In this document: positions 26,518 to 34,671 of the stretch, piece after piece | Position numbering within the stretch: position 1 is the stretch's first letter | How the letters are laid out: every line of letters begins with the position of its first letter | The notes under the pieces: generated by a model | Database searches by the model: none | The model's input: only the letters and a program-made list of their open reading frames with translations | What the model was told of the DNA's origin: nothing | Translations under genes and position numbers: made by a program | NCBI RefSeq assembly: GCF_001424645.1 | Contig: NZ_LMQR01000001.1 | Span: forward strand, 1,670,149 to 1,734,148 | Reading direction: 5' to 3' | Source: Frigoribacterium sp. Leaf415 | GTDB lineage: Bacteria; Actinomycetota; Actinomycetes; Actinomycetales; Microbacteriaceae | DNA length: 64,000 nt

Positions 26518-27123
26518 TCAGAACGGGGCCAGCACCTCGTCGGCGCCGACGGTCGGTGGAGCACCCCAGTCGGCACCGTCGTCCGGGACCGCCACCCGGT
26601 CGGGGTCCGACGAGGACCCATCCGACGCGGAACCGTCCGCTGGGCCTCCGTGACCGGCCTCGCCGTCGCCCTCCGTCCCGGGTGCCGACCCGCTCTGGTC
26701 GGGGGTCGCGGCCGGATCGTCGCCCCCCGCGGCCGACGGCGCCACCGGCGCGGCGGCCGGGGCGGACGCGACCCGCCGTTCGAAGGTCGACCTGCCCCAG
26801 ACGAGGTCGTGGCCGATCGCGTCGGCGTCGACCTCGACCGTCATGCCGCTGCGCTCGCCGGACTCCCACGAGCGGATGCGCACCCGCCCGGTGACGACGA
26901 CCCGCTGCCCCTTGCGGAGGCTGGCCAGGACGTTGTCGGCGAGCTGGCGGAAGGCCGTGACGGTGTACCAGTTCGTCTCGCCGTCGACCCACTCGCCCTT
27001 GACGCGGTCGTAGCGCCGTTGCGACGAGGCGAGGCGGAAGCTCGTGATGGAGAGGCCGGACTGCGTGACGAGGGCCCGGGGGTCGGTCGCGATGATCCCT
27101 GTGAGGGTGATGGTGTCTGTCAT
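26518..27123 (-). CDS. Single-stranded DNA-binding protein
   Basis: A 201-residue SSB with an N-terminal OB fold (about 1-108): MTDTITLTGIIATDPRALVT, SFRLASSQRRYDRVKGEWVD, NWYTVTAFRQLADNVLASLR, KGQRVVVTGRVRIRSWESGE. The remainder is a disordered acidic and Gly/Ser-rich tail that ends GADEVLAPF. The tail lacks the classical DDDIPF-like tip, though an acidic-hydrophobic end is kept. This looks like the secondary actinobacterial SSB rather than the essential one next to rpsF/rpsR. The ATG at 27123 is clear. No partner genes adjoin it. Confidence 0.9.
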   Translation of the reverse strand: MTDTITLTGIIATDPRALVTQSGLSITSFRLASSQRRYDRVKGEWVDGETNWYTVTAFRQLADNVLASLRKGQRVVVTGRVRIRSWESGERSGMTVEVDADAIGHDLVWGRSTFERRVASAPAAAPVAPSAAGGDDPAATPDQSGSAPGTEGDGEAGHGGPADGSASDGSSSDPDRVAVPDDGADWGAPPTVGADEVLAPF

Positions 27124-27244
27124 GACGGGAGTCTCGCGAAGGCGGGCCGCCCCCGGGACGGCACCCGCGCCTCCTTGTGGAGAAGGACGACGGGGGCCGC
27201 TCGGGGGACGACGCGACGGCAGGTCCTCCGTCGACGACCGGACC

Positions 27245-27460
27245 TCAGTGTTCGCGGAACTCGGGGTAGTCGGCGCCCGGCCCCAACGCCGCGAACAGGG
27301 CGCTCTTGGCCACGGCCAGGGTCGGATAGACGCCGCCGTCCGCCCCCTTCGCGGACAGGCGAACGGCGAAGCCGTCGTCGGTCCGCAGGATGGTGCCGAC
27401 CGCGCCTGCCGGGCCCACGGCCACCCAGGTCTGTCGGTGCAAGGTGTTCTGGTCACTCAT
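27245..27460 (-). CDS. Small conserved-looking protein of unknown function
   Basis: A 71-residue protein with a good GGAAAGGGG ribosome-binding site 9 nt before the ATG at 27460. The sequence runs MSDQNTLHRQTWVAVGPAGA to GPGADYPEFREH. It includes repeated short strands (GTILRTDDGFAVRLSAKGAD) and a helix LAVAKSALFAALG, reminiscent of a small methionine- or ribosome-associated fold, but I do not recognise it. It lies 56 bp downstream of msrA on the same strand, so it may be co-transcribed. Confidence 0.65.
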   Translation of the reverse strand: MSDQNTLHRQTWVAVGPAGAVGTILRTDDGFAVRLSAKGADGGVYPTLAVAKSALFAALGPGADYPEFREH

Positions 27461-27516
27461 CGTCGAGCGCCCCTTTCCTCTTCTCTCGGTCGGTCGCGCC
27501 GGTCGGCGCGGCCCGT

Positions 27517-28044
27517 CTACGAGGCGAGCACGTACTTCGCGTACGACTTGCGGATCTTGGTGACCTTCGGCAGAGCGACGGCCGTGCAGTAGCCTTGGCC
27601 GGGGTTCTTGGCGAAGAAGTCCTGGTGGTGCTCCTCGGCGTCGTACCAGGTGGGCAGCGGCTCGATCGTCGTGACGACACCGCCGTCCCAGGCCTCGGAG
27701 GCGCGATCGCGGGCCGCCCGGAAGAGCGCCTCCTGCTCGTCGTCGGCGAAGAACATCGCCGAACGGTACTGGGTGCCGACGTCCGCGCCCTGCCGGTTCA
27801 GCTGACGCGGGTCGTGCAGCGTGAAGAAGACGTCGAGGACGACGTCGGCGGGGAGCTTCTCGGGGTCGAAGGTGACCGCGACGGCCTCGGCGTGCCCCGT
27901 CCGGCCGGTGCACACGTCGTCGTAGCTCGGCTGCAGGGTGTCTCCACCGGTGTAGCCCGAGACCACCTCGGTGACGCCGTCGAGGGTGCGGTAGACCGCG
28001 TCGAGGCACCAGAAGCAACCGCCGGCGAGAACGAATGTCGTCAT
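27517..28044 (-). CDS. msrA: Peptide-methionine (S)-S-oxide reductase
   Basis: A 175-residue MsrA that repairs oxidised methionine. The catalytic Cys is in the classic GGCFWCLDAVYR motif. Other conserved stretches are VVSGYTGGDTLQPSYDDVCT, GHAEAVAVTFDP, FFTLHDPRQLNRQGADVGTQ and HQDFFAKNPGQGYC, the last containing a resolving Cys. The length is normal for a stand-alone MsrA. The ATG at 28044 has TAGGTT 7 nt upstream and no Shine-Dalgarno (leaderless). It is divergent from the aldo/keto reductase gene across only 47 bp. Confidence 0.97.
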   Translation of the reverse strand: MTTFVLAGGCFWCLDAVYRTLDGVTEVVSGYTGGDTLQPSYDDVCTGRTGHAEAVAVTFDPEKLPADVVLDVFFTLHDPRQLNRQGADVGTQYRSAMFFADDEQEALFRAARDRASEAWDGGVVTTIEPLPTWYDAEEHHQDFFAKNPGQGYCTAVALPKVTKIRKSYAKYVLAS

Positions 28045-28091
28045 GCCCGTGAACCTACTCCCGTGTCCGGGCCCCGCCCTAGGCTGACCGC
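28045..28091. promoter_or_regulatory. Divergent leaderless promoters of msrA and the aldo/keto reductase gene
   Basis: TAGGTT on the minus strand at 28052-28057 is 7 nt from the msrA ATG. TAGGCT on the plus strand at 28080-28085 is 6 nt from the reductase ATG. With normal spacing each -35 must overlap the other promoter's -10, so the two genes cannot easily be transcribed at the same moment. Confidence 0.5.
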
Positions 28092-29111
28092 ATGAGATCA
28101 CCCTTCACGCCCTACGTCGCCGACGACGCACGGTACTCCCGACTCGACTACGTCCGCACGGGCCGCAGCGGGCTCAAGCTGCCCCGCATCTCGCTGGGCT
28201 TCTGGAACAACTTCGGTTCGGACCGCGGACTCGAGACCCAGCGCGACATCGTGCTCCGCGCGTTCGACCGCGGGGTCACCCACTTCGACCTGGCGAACAA
28301 CTACGGCCCGCCCTACGGCTCGGCGGAGGAACAGTTCGGCCGCATCGCCGCGGCGAACCTGCGCCCCTATCGTGACGAGATCGTGGTGTCGTCCAAGGCG
28401 GGTTACGACATGACCCCTGGGCCGTACGGCGACGGGGGGTCGCGCAAGTACCTGCTGAACTCGCTCGAGGCCAGCCTCGGGCGGCTCGGCATGGACCACG
28501 TCGACATCTTCTACTCGCACCGTCCCGACCCCGAGACCCCGATCGACGAGACGATGGGCGCGCTCGCGACGGCCGTCCGGCAGGGCAAGGCGCTCTACGC
28601 CGGCATCTCCAACTACGACCCGGCGCAGACCGAGGCCGCGATCGACGCCCTGGCGGCCGAGGGCGTGCCGTTGCTGATCCACCAGCCGCGGTACAACATG
28701 TTCGACCGCCGGCCCGAGCGAGGCCTCTTCGACACCCTGCTGGCCCGAGGGGTCGGCTCGATCGTGTTCTCGCCGCTGGCGGGGGGCCTCCTGACGAACC
28801 GCTACCTCTCGGGCAGCGCTCCCGCGGGCTCACGCGCGGCCGAAGGCCGCTGGTTCTCCGAGGACGCCTTCGACGAGACGTACCTCTCGCGCGTCCGCGG
28901 CCTGAACGAGATCGCGGAGGCGCGGGGCCAGTCGCTCGCGCAGCTCTCGCTCACCTGGGTGCTGCGCCAACCCGCCGTGACCAGCGCCCTCATCGGCGCC
29001 TCGTCGGTGTCCCAGCTGGACGACAGCCTGGACGCGCTCGACGGTGCCGAGCTGACCGAGGACGAGCTCGCGGCGATCGAACCGCTGGCGGTCGACGGCA
29101 CCGGTCGCTGA
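28092..29111 (+). CDS. Aldo/keto reductase, YghZ (L-glyceraldehyde 3-phosphate reductase) type
   Basis: A 339-residue NADPH-dependent TIM-barrel reductase. The catalytic Asp and Tyr are in DLANNYGPPYGSAEEQFG, the Lys in VSSKAGYDMTPGPYG, and the His in VDIFYSHRPDPETP. The GSRKYLLNSLEASLGRLGMD motif is characteristic of the YghZ and Kv-beta-like branch (AKR14), which reduces methylglyoxal and L-glyceraldehyde 3-phosphate. Length and start MRSPFTPYVADDARYSRLDY fit the family. A hairpin follows the stop. Sharing a divergent promoter with msrA suggests a joint stress response. Confidence 0.93.
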   Translation: MRSPFTPYVADDARYSRLDYVRTGRSGLKLPRISLGFWNNFGSDRGLETQRDIVLRAFDRGVTHFDLANNYGPPYGSAEEQFGRIAAANLRPYRDEIVVSSKAGYDMTPGPYGDGGSRKYLLNSLEASLGRLGMDHVDIFYSHRPDPETPIDETMGALATAVRQGKALYAGISNYDPAQTEAAIDALAAEGVPLLIHQPRYNMFDRRPERGLFDTLLARGVGSIVFSPLAGGLLTNRYLSGSAPAGSRAAEGRWFSEDAFDETYLSRVRGLNEIAEARGQSLAQLSLTWVLRQPAVTSALIGASSVSQLDDSLDALDGAELTEDELAAIEPLAVDGTGR

Positions 29112-29117
29112 CCGGAC

Positions 29118-29144
29118 GGCGCGGTGCCGGACGGGCACCGCGCC
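29118..29144. terminator. Terminator hairpin after the aldo/keto reductase gene
   Basis: Perfect 11-bp arms GGCGCGGTGCC and GGCACCGCGCC with a 5-nt loop, starting 7 nt after the stop. Confidence 0.8.
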
Positions 29145-29234
29145 CTCCGAGGCGTCCGACGTCGATGTCGGTGGTCACCCCTAGCGTCAGGGGTGTTCTC
29201 GACAGCATCGGCCGGATGACCTCAGGAGCACCTC

Positions 29235-29531
29235 ATGACCAGCAGCACCCTCCACCACGCGATCGTCCCGCCTGCCCAGCACGCTCACGCAGGCGTTCCC
29301 CTCCCCGCCCTGCGCTCGACCCGGGGCGGCCTGCAGCTCGTCCAGGTGCACGACGACCTCGCCCGGGTGACCCGACCCGGTGGCGAGATCGTGGGCTACG
29401 TCGAGCGCTTCGACGACCCGCAGGGTGATCGGTACCGCGCCAAACGGTTCCTGCCACGTCAGCGCAAGTTCGTCGAGATCGGCGAGTTCTGGAGTCGCGA
29501 CGACGCCACCGACTGCTTCCGGTTCGCCTGA
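29235..29531 (+). CDS. Small hypothetical protein
   Basis: A 98-residue protein with a strong AGGAGCACCTC site before the ATG. The N-terminal third is His/Ala/Pro-rich (HHAIVPPAQHAHAG). The remainder looks like a small beta protein: LVQVHDDLARVTRPGGEIVG, then RYRAKRFLPRQRKFVEIGEF and WSRDDATDCFRF. I do not recognise the family. The pattern of strand-turn-strand and the FW end suggest a nucleic-acid or ligand-binding domain, but that is a guess. It stands alone between two terminator-like regions. Confidence 0.68.
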   Translation: MTSSTLHHAIVPPAQHAHAGVPLPALRSTRGGLQLVQVHDDLARVTRPGGEIVGYVERFDDPQGDRYRAKRFLPRQRKFVEIGEFWSRDDATDCFRFA

Positions 29532-29620
29532 TCCCGACGACGCCACCGAGGGGCCGTGACGGCCTTCCCCACGGTGGGCTCGCCAGCATGTCGCAGCCGT
29601 GCAACCTTCGACCTCGGCTG

Positions 29621-29626
29621 TAGTGT
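29621..29626 (+). promoter_or_regulatory. -10 of a leaderless transcript for the 29634 gene
   Basis: TAGTGT with 7 nt to the ATG and no Shine-Dalgarno. Confidence 0.5.
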
Positions 29627-29633
29627 TCGCCCC

Positions 29634-30500
29634 ATGCAGTGGTGGAACGGTTTTGTCGAATGGCTCTCTTCCGACAACGGGTGGCGCGTCGTCACCGATG
29701 CGGTGATCCCCTTCGTCGCCATCGTCGTGGCCGGCATCGTCGCAGCTCTCATCGGCCGCGCGAGCACGCGACGGGTCGTGTCGTTGCACGAGGACGAGGC
29801 GAAAGCGGCGGCGGTCGCGGCCCTCGTCTCGGCGGCCCGCAAGGGTGCCGTCTTCAGCTCGCTCGGGGTCGAGGAGCGTGCCTACGCCGATCATCTCGGT
29901 CACGAAGCCGACGTCCGCCTGCGACTGCTGCCCGCGACCGGCAGCACCCTCGCCGCCGACTGGGCGGCTCACGAACTGGCCGAGATCAAGCGCAACTCGG
30001 CGTCCTTCAGTTTCCAGTCCGAGCAGACGCTGGGTGAACTCCGCGACCGCCTCGTCGAGTGGCAGAACCGTCCCGGGCGGGCCAAGAAGCTGTTCCGCGA
30101 CGATCTCGCCCGCTGGAAGTACGAGGAGGCCGACGTCGACCGCGACACGGCCGCGAAGCAGAAGGCCTGGGAGGCCGAGCAGCGCGCCGCGTCGGCGACC
30201 GAGCAGCGACGCACCGAGGCCTCCGCGCCCTCGGGGGCCGCACCCTCGGCAGCGCTCCGCCCCGCAGCCCTCGACGATGCCCCGGTCCGGGGTGGCGACG
30301 AGGCCTACCGGGCACCGACGGCTCCCGCCCCGCTGGCCGGACCGTCGCCGGTATCCGCGCCCGAGGCACCGACCGTCACGTCGGGTGACGCGTCCCACGA
30401 CGACACCCGCGACGACCCGATGGACGACGAGCGCTACGAGCAGCCGGTCAGTGCGAGCCAGGTCCGCCGCCGCACGGCACCCGACCGCGCGGACGACTGA
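29634..30500 (+). CDS. Membrane-anchored protein of unknown function
   Basis: A 288-residue protein with one N-terminal membrane helix (about 20-45: AVIPFVAIVVAGIVAALIGR). A cytoplasmic helical region (about 50-195) follows, rich in Ala, Glu and Arg, including LHEDEAKAAAVAALVSAARK and KQKAWEAEQRAASATEQRR, the latter likely coiled coil. The C-terminal third is disordered and acidic. I use the ATG at 29634 (MQWWNGFVEWLSS) rather than the upstream in-frame start at 29556, because a TAGTGT hexamer 7 nt before 29634 marks a leaderless transcript. No known family is evident. A very strong hairpin follows. Confidence 0.75.
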   Translation: MQWWNGFVEWLSSDNGWRVVTDAVIPFVAIVVAGIVAALIGRASTRRVVSLHEDEAKAAAVAALVSAARKGAVFSSLGVEERAYADHLGHEADVRLRLLPATGSTLAADWAAHELAEIKRNSASFSFQSEQTLGELRDRLVEWQNRPGRAKKLFRDDLARWKYEEADVDRDTAAKQKAWEAEQRAASATEQRRTEASAPSGAAPSAALRPAALDDAPVRGGDEAYRAPTAPAPLAGPSPVSAPEAPTVTSGDASHDDTRDDPMDDERYEQPVSASQVRRRTAPDRADD

Positions 30501-30510
30501 CCACGTGAAC

Positions 30511-30548
30511 GACGACGCGCCCCCGACCTCGGTCGGGGGCGCGTCGTC
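30511..30548. terminator. Strong terminator hairpin after the 29634 gene
   Basis: Arms of 18 bp (30511-30528 and 30531-30548), perfectly complementary and nearly all G/C, with a 2-nt centre. The start is GACGACGCGCCCCCGACC. Confidence 0.85.
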
Positions 30549-30565
30549 GTGTGTGGGGGTGGGAG

Positions 30566-30734
30566 GCGTGGTGCCCCCGGCAGCCAGCGTCATCAGCACA
30601 GTGAACCTGCGACCAAGAGATGAGAAGCACCGCGAGGATCATCGGCTGCGTGGTGCCCCCGGCAGGAATCGAACCTGCGACCAAGAGATGAGAAGCACCG
30701 CAAGAGATGAGAAGCACCGCGAGGATCATCGGCT
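30566..30734. repeat. Two partial copies of the tRNA-Arg 3' half (attachment-site-like scars)
   Basis: Two units, 30566-30647 and 30648-30734, each start GCGTGGTGCCCCCGGCA as does the true tRNA region at 30735. The second repeats the tRNA from its 3' end to the anticodon loop with one mismatch (GATGAGAAG for GATTAGAAG), then adds GCACCGC and GAGGATCATCGGCT. The first keeps AACCTGCGACCAAGAGATG but has a diverged T arm. AAGAGATGAGAAGCACCGC is itself doubled in the second unit. This pattern is what repeated integration and excision at a tRNA 3' end leaves, but no integrase is present in the window. Confidence 0.75.
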
Positions 30735-30740
30735 GCGTGG

Positions 30741-30813
30741 TGCCCCCGGCAGGAATCGAACCTGCGACCAAGAGATTAGAAGGCTCCTGCTCTATCCGCT
30801 GAGCTACGGGGGC
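30741..30813 (-). tRNA. tRNA-Arg (anticodon TCT)
   Basis: On the minus strand the acceptor GCCCCCG pairs with CGGGGGC, discriminator A. The anticodon loop CTTCTAA gives TCT. The T arm has GCAGGTTCGATTCCTGC. The anticodon stem GGAGC/TCTCT has a C-T mismatch next to the loop and one G-T pair. CCA is not encoded. Partial copies of its 3' half lie directly downstream. Confidence 0.9.
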
Positions 30814-30869
30814 GGACCCGTCCACGATACCGTGCCCGGCCCGTCGAGCCGGGTCGGGCACGGTACCGG

Positions 30870-33005
30870 TCAGCCCAGCGGGCTGGTCAGGTCGTACAAC
30901 GTGACGCCGTCGACCTCGGTCGAGGAGAAGTTCGCCTCGACCCACGCCGCGATCTCGCTCGAGGACGAGCTGCCGCCGTTCGACTGCCCGACGGTCCCTC
31001 CGACGAACCAGTGGATCTGCCCGTCGGAGACGTACTGCTCGAACTGCGCCAGGGTCGGCGACGGGTCGCTTCCGTTGAACCCGCCGACCGCCATCACCGG
31101 GTCGCCGGTCGCGAGCTGGTAGCCCGCCGCGGTGTTCGACCCGACGGCCGCGGCGACCCAGGTGTACCGGTCCGCGTCGGCGCCGACCACGGCTGAGAGC
31201 TCGTCGCTCACCGAGCCCGAGCCGAGCAACGAGCCGGCTCCGCCCCCGCCACCGGGGAATCCGCGCGTGGCCGTACCCGCGCCTCCTGCGGTGCCCGTTC
31301 CGGTTCCGGTGCCCGTGCCGGTGCCGGGACCGAAGGCGGTGCCCACTCCCCCGCCGGTGCCGCCCGGCAGCTGCGGGGGCGTGCCACCAGCCGTGCCACC
31401 GGGCCCGCCACCAGCGGCCCCGCCGCCACCGCCGAACCCGCCGGCGCCGCCACCGCCGAACCCGCCCGTGCCACCCGACACGGTCGGCCCGGCCGTGACG
31501 ATCGAGCCGGTGTGGGCCGTCGACACGGTCTCGATCGAGTAGGCCGCCGGAGCCAGCAAGCCGCCCGCGACCAGCACGGCGAGCGTCGCCGCCGTGAGCG
31601 CCCGACCCCGTCGCGGCAGCAGCACGAGCACGGCGCCCACCACGGCGAGCGCGACGACGACGTAACGGAGCCAGGGGTGCCAGGCCTCCGACCGTCCGAG
31701 CAGCACCCAGGCCCAGACGCCCGTGAGCAGAGCCGACGCCGCCAGCACGATCCGCACCCACAGCCGGGCCCGTCGCCGCCACAGCACGTCGGCCGCGACC
31801 CCGAGGGTCACCGCGATCGCCGGTGCGAGGGCCACCGTGTAGTACGCGTGGAAGATCCCCGACATGAAACTGAAGACCAGCGCCGTGAGCACCGTCCACC
31901 CGCCGAACAGCAGCAGCGTGGCTCGACGCGCCGAGGTGCGGTGCCGCCAGCCGAGCAGCACGAGGGCCGAGACCCCCAGGACGAGTGCGGCCGGCAGCAG
32001 CCAGGTGATCTGGCCCCCGAACTCGCCCGTGAAGAGCCGCGTGATGCCGGTCTCGCCCCACATGCCCGTCGTGGCCGCACCGGTGCCGCCTCCGCCGCCC
32101 GTCACGCTGCCGGTCTCGTCGCCCGTGAGCCGTCCTAGGCCGTTGTAGCCGAAGGTCAGCTCGAGGAACGAGTTCGTCTGCGAGCCACCGACGTACGGCC
32201 GCATGCTCGCGGGCACCAGCTCGACGAGGGCGACCCACCAGCCGGCCGACACCACGACCGCACCGAGCGCGGCCAGCAGGTGCAGCACGCGCTTGCGCAG
32301 CAGGACGGGCGCCGCGACGAGGTACACCCCGGCCAGCACGGGCAGGATGACGAACGCCTGCAGCTGCTTGGTCAGGAAGCCGAAGCCGATCGCGACGCCG
32401 GCCCAGACGACCCAGCGGATGCGGCCCGTCTCGACGCCGCGCAGGGTCAGGTACGTGGCGAGGGTCAGCAGCAGCACGAGCAGCGCGTCGGGGTTGTTGA
32501 AGCGGAACATCAACACGGCGACGGGGGTCAGTGCGAGGGTGCCTCCGGCGACGAACGCGGCGACGGCCGAGAAGTGCCGCCGCACCGTGGCCCAGACGAG
32601 TCCGACGGTCGCGACTCCCATCAGGGCCTCGGGCAGCAGGATGCTGAACGACGACAGCCCGAACAGCCGGACCGACAGGGCCATGACCCAGAGGCTCGCG
32701 GGCGGCTTGTCGACCGTGATCGAGTTCGCGGCGTCGGACGAGCCGTAGAGGAACGCCTCCCAGTTCTGCGAACCCGCCTGCACCGCGGCCGAGTAGAACG
32801 AGTTCGCCCAGCCGTTCGCCGACAGGTTCACCAGGTAGAACGCCCCCGTGGCGACCAGCAGGGCGAGGAACGCCGGTCGCTCCCACCGTGCCGCGTCCTC
32901 GCGCCCGCGCACCAGACGATGAGTGAGCGAACGGAGGCGCGGGCCGGCCGAGCCGGACGGCGGGCGTCGATCGGCCAGCGGCACCGGCGTCGTCCCGGCG
33001 CTCAT
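30870..33005 (-). CDS. Family 39-type membrane glycosyltransferase (ArnT/PMT-like)
   Basis: A 711-residue polytopic membrane protein. Start MSAGTTPVPLADRRPP at 33005. After the first helix comes the PMT-type signature GSSDAANSITVDKPPASLWV, with the Asp-Lys-Pro-Pro motif that binds the polyprenyl-phosphate sugar. About eleven to thirteen membrane segments follow to residue ~480. Then come a long Gly-rich and GT-repeat spacer (about 505-585) and a C-terminal extracytoplasmic domain (about 595-711, YTWVAAAVGSNTAAGYQLAT, ending VTLYDLTSPLG). This architecture is that of Bacillus YkcB-like transferases. It overlaps the GT2-GtrA gene by ATGA. The acceptor (protein or cell-wall glycan) is unknown. 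Confidence 0.88.
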   Translation of the reverse strand: MSAGTTPVPLADRRPPSGSAGPRLRSLTHRLVRGREDAARWERPAFLALLVATGAFYLVNLSANGWANSFYSAAVQAGSQNWEAFLYGSSDAANSITVDKPPASLWVMALSVRLFGLSSFSILLPEALMGVATVGLVWATVRRHFSAVAAFVAGGTLALTPVAVLMFRFNNPDALLVLLLTLATYLTLRGVETGRIRWVVWAGVAIGFGFLTKQLQAFVILPVLAGVYLVAAPVLLRKRVLHLLAALGAVVVSAGWWVALVELVPASMRPYVGGSQTNSFLELTFGYNGLGRLTGDETGSVTGGGGGTGAATTGMWGETGITRLFTGEFGGQITWLLPAALVLGVSALVLLGWRHRTSARRATLLLFGGWTVLTALVFSFMSGIFHAYYTVALAPAIAVTLGVAADVLWRRRARLWVRIVLAASALLTGVWAWVLLGRSEAWHPWLRYVVVALAVVGAVLVLLPRRGRALTAATLAVLVAGGLLAPAAYSIETVSTAHTGSIVTAGPTVSGGTGGFGGGGAGGFGGGGGAAGGGPGGTAGGTPPQLPGGTGGGVGTAFGPGTGTGTGTGTGTAGGAGTATRGFPGGGGGAGSLLGSGSVSDELSAVVGADADRYTWVAAAVGSNTAAGYQLATGDPVMAVGGFNGSDPSPTLAQFEQYVSDGQIHWFVGGTVGQSNGGSSSSSEIAAWVEANFSSTEVDGVTLYDLTSPLG

Positions 33006-34300
33006 CGACGGACCCCCGTGACGTCGTCGTCGCCGGCGACGGCGACGAAGCGGGTGGTGAGGTCGGACACGGGGTCGGTGGCACCGACCCGCTCGTCGGC
33101 CGGCCCGGGCGTGACATGCGTCGCCTGCGACCGGAACACCCAGACGCGCAACAGCACGAAGCGCAGCACGGTCGCCACGAGGTTCGCTGCGGTCAACACG
33201 AGCAGCTCGGCTCGTGCGCCCGCCGCGGGAGCCGCGGCGTGCAGCACGACGAGCGACCCCGAGGTCAGCACCCAGGCGAGCACGAAGACCGTCAACCCCT
33301 GCAGCTGGTGCCGCGCCACGCCCGACGCTCCCCGCACCCCGAACGTGAACCGCCGGTTGGCGGCCGTGTTGAGCACGGCCGTGACGAACAACGACACGAC
33401 GTTCGCGGCCTGGGCCGGCATCACCTGCTGCGCGCCGAGGTAGAGCAGTGCGTACGCGGCGGTCGAGGCGGCCCCGACGACGCCGAACCGGACGACCTGC
33501 GAGAAGAACGTCGGAGGCGCGGGCGGCTCGAACGGACGCCTTCCGATCGCGTCGTACACCGCCTGGACCGGGATCGCGCCCCGGGCGATGCCCGTGCCCA
33601 CCCGCAGCATCCCCTTGAGGTCGGCGGCGGCCGTGGAGAAGATGTCGACCGAGCTGTCGGGGTCGTCGACCCAGTCGACCGGGACCTCGTGGATGCGCAG
33701 GCCCGAGCGCTCGGCGAGGATCAGCAGCTCGGTGTCGAAGAACCACCCGGTGTCCTCGACGAGGGGCAGCAGTCGCTCGGCGGCCTCGCGCCGGATCGCC
33801 TTGAAGCCGCACTGGGCGTCGCTGAACCCGACCCCCATGGTGCGACGCAGCAGGAAGTTGTAGCTGCGCGAGACGAACTCCCGCTTGCCGCCGCGCACGA
33901 CCCGCGACGACCGGCTGAGCCGGGTGCCGATCGCGAGGTCGGAGTGGCCGGAGAGCAGCGGTGCCACGAGCGGGCCGAGCGCCGAGAGGTCGGTGGAGAG
34001 GTCCTCGTCGAGGTAGACCAGCACGTCGGCGGGCGAGGCCGCCCAGACCTGCTTGAGGGCACGGCCTCGGCCCTTCTCGGCGAGGTGGACGGCGGTCACG
34101 CCCCGCAGGCGTCGGGCGAGGTCGTCGGCGAGGGCCGCCGTGCCGTCGGTGCTGGCGTTGTCGGCCACGGTGATGCGCCAGGTCTCGGTGACGTGACGGG
34201 TCAGATGGTCATGGAGGCTCGTGATGCTGGCCTCGAGGGTGGCGGCCTCGTCGAAGACGGGCACCACGATGTCGAGACGCAGGATGTCGGTGTCAGGCAT
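33002..34300 (-). CDS. Bifunctional GT2 glycosyltransferase with C-terminal GtrA domain
   Basis: A 432-residue protein. The N-terminal GT-A domain (about 8-240) has DIVVPVFDEAATLEASITSL, VADNASTDGTAALADDL, the DxD-like LVYLDEDLSTD and GVGFSDAQCGFKAIRREAAE. The C-terminal GtrA membrane domain (about 275-390) has VVRFGVVGAASTAAYALLYL and ANRRFTFGVRG. It should make a polyprenyl-phosphate-linked sugar and help flip it. The ATGA overlap with the family 39 transferase gene strongly suggests it supplies that enzyme's donor. The pair resembles Bacillus ykcB-ykcC. Confidence 0.92.
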   Translation of the reverse strand: MPDTDILRLDIVVPVFDEAATLEASITSLHDHLTRHVTETWRITVADNASTDGTAALADDLARRLRGVTAVHLAEKGRGRALKQVWAASPADVLVYLDEDLSTDLSALGPLVAPLLSGHSDLAIGTRLSRSSRVVRGGKREFVSRSYNFLLRRTMGVGFSDAQCGFKAIRREAAERLLPLVEDTGWFFDTELLILAERSGLRIHEVPVDWVDDPDSSVDIFSTAAADLKGMLRVGTGIARGAIPVQAVYDAIGRRPFEPPAPPTFFSQVVRFGVVGAASTAAYALLYLGAQQVMPAQAANVVSLFVTAVLNTAANRRFTFGVRGASGVARHQLQGLTVFVLAWVLTSGSLVVLHAAAPAAGARAELLVLTAANLVATVLRFVLLRVWVFRSQATHVTPGPADERVGATDPVSDLTTRFVAVAGDDDVTGVRR

Positions 34301-34397
34301 GGGACCACGATCGGTCGCCAGCCCATCAGCGGCCTTGCACCGGTCGATGGCGACGCCGCAGAGATCCTATGAGCCCTCCATGACGGGGGCGCCGCGA

Positions 34398-34667
34398 TCA
34401 GATCGCGAGGGACAGGGCCCCGAGCAGGCGGTCCAGCGTCGGCACTCCCGGTGAGCGGAAGACGACCTCGCCGTCGTCCCGCGTGATCACGATGGTCGGC
34501 GTGCTGCGGACGTCGCGCCGCTCGGCAGCCTCCGGCCGGGCGGCGACGTCGGCCTCGTCGACCACCAGGGAGGGCACGAGCCCCCTCGCCTCGGCCACGA
34601 TCGCCCTGGCCGCGTGGCAGGGACCGCAGAAGGCGGACGTGTACAGCTCGAGCATCATGCCGGGCAC
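34398..34667 (-). CDS. Thioredoxin-like protein
   Basis: An 89-residue thioredoxin-fold protein with the redox motif CGPC in YTSAFCGPCHAARAIVAEA and the cis-Pro region STPTIVITRDDGEVVFRSPG. It is shorter than classical thioredoxin (about 105). The start is uncertain: GTG at 34667 or one of the tandem ATGs at 34658 and 34655, none with a clear ribosome-binding site. The 5' region overlaps a hairpin made of two copies of the dispersed 10-mer. Probably a cytosolic disulfide reductase of the NrdH/Trx type. Confidence 0.83.
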   Translation of the reverse strand: MPGMMLELYTSAFCGPCHAARAIVAEARGLVPSLVVDEADVAARPEAAERRDVRSTPTIVITRDDGEVVFRSPGVPTLDRLLGALSLAI

Positions 34668-34671
34668 AACG

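Noticed and set aside
30566..30734. Short direct repeats resembling a small CRISPR array
   Set aside because: The units are tRNA-Arg 3'-half copies. Spacers are not unique, unit lengths differ, and there are no cas genes.
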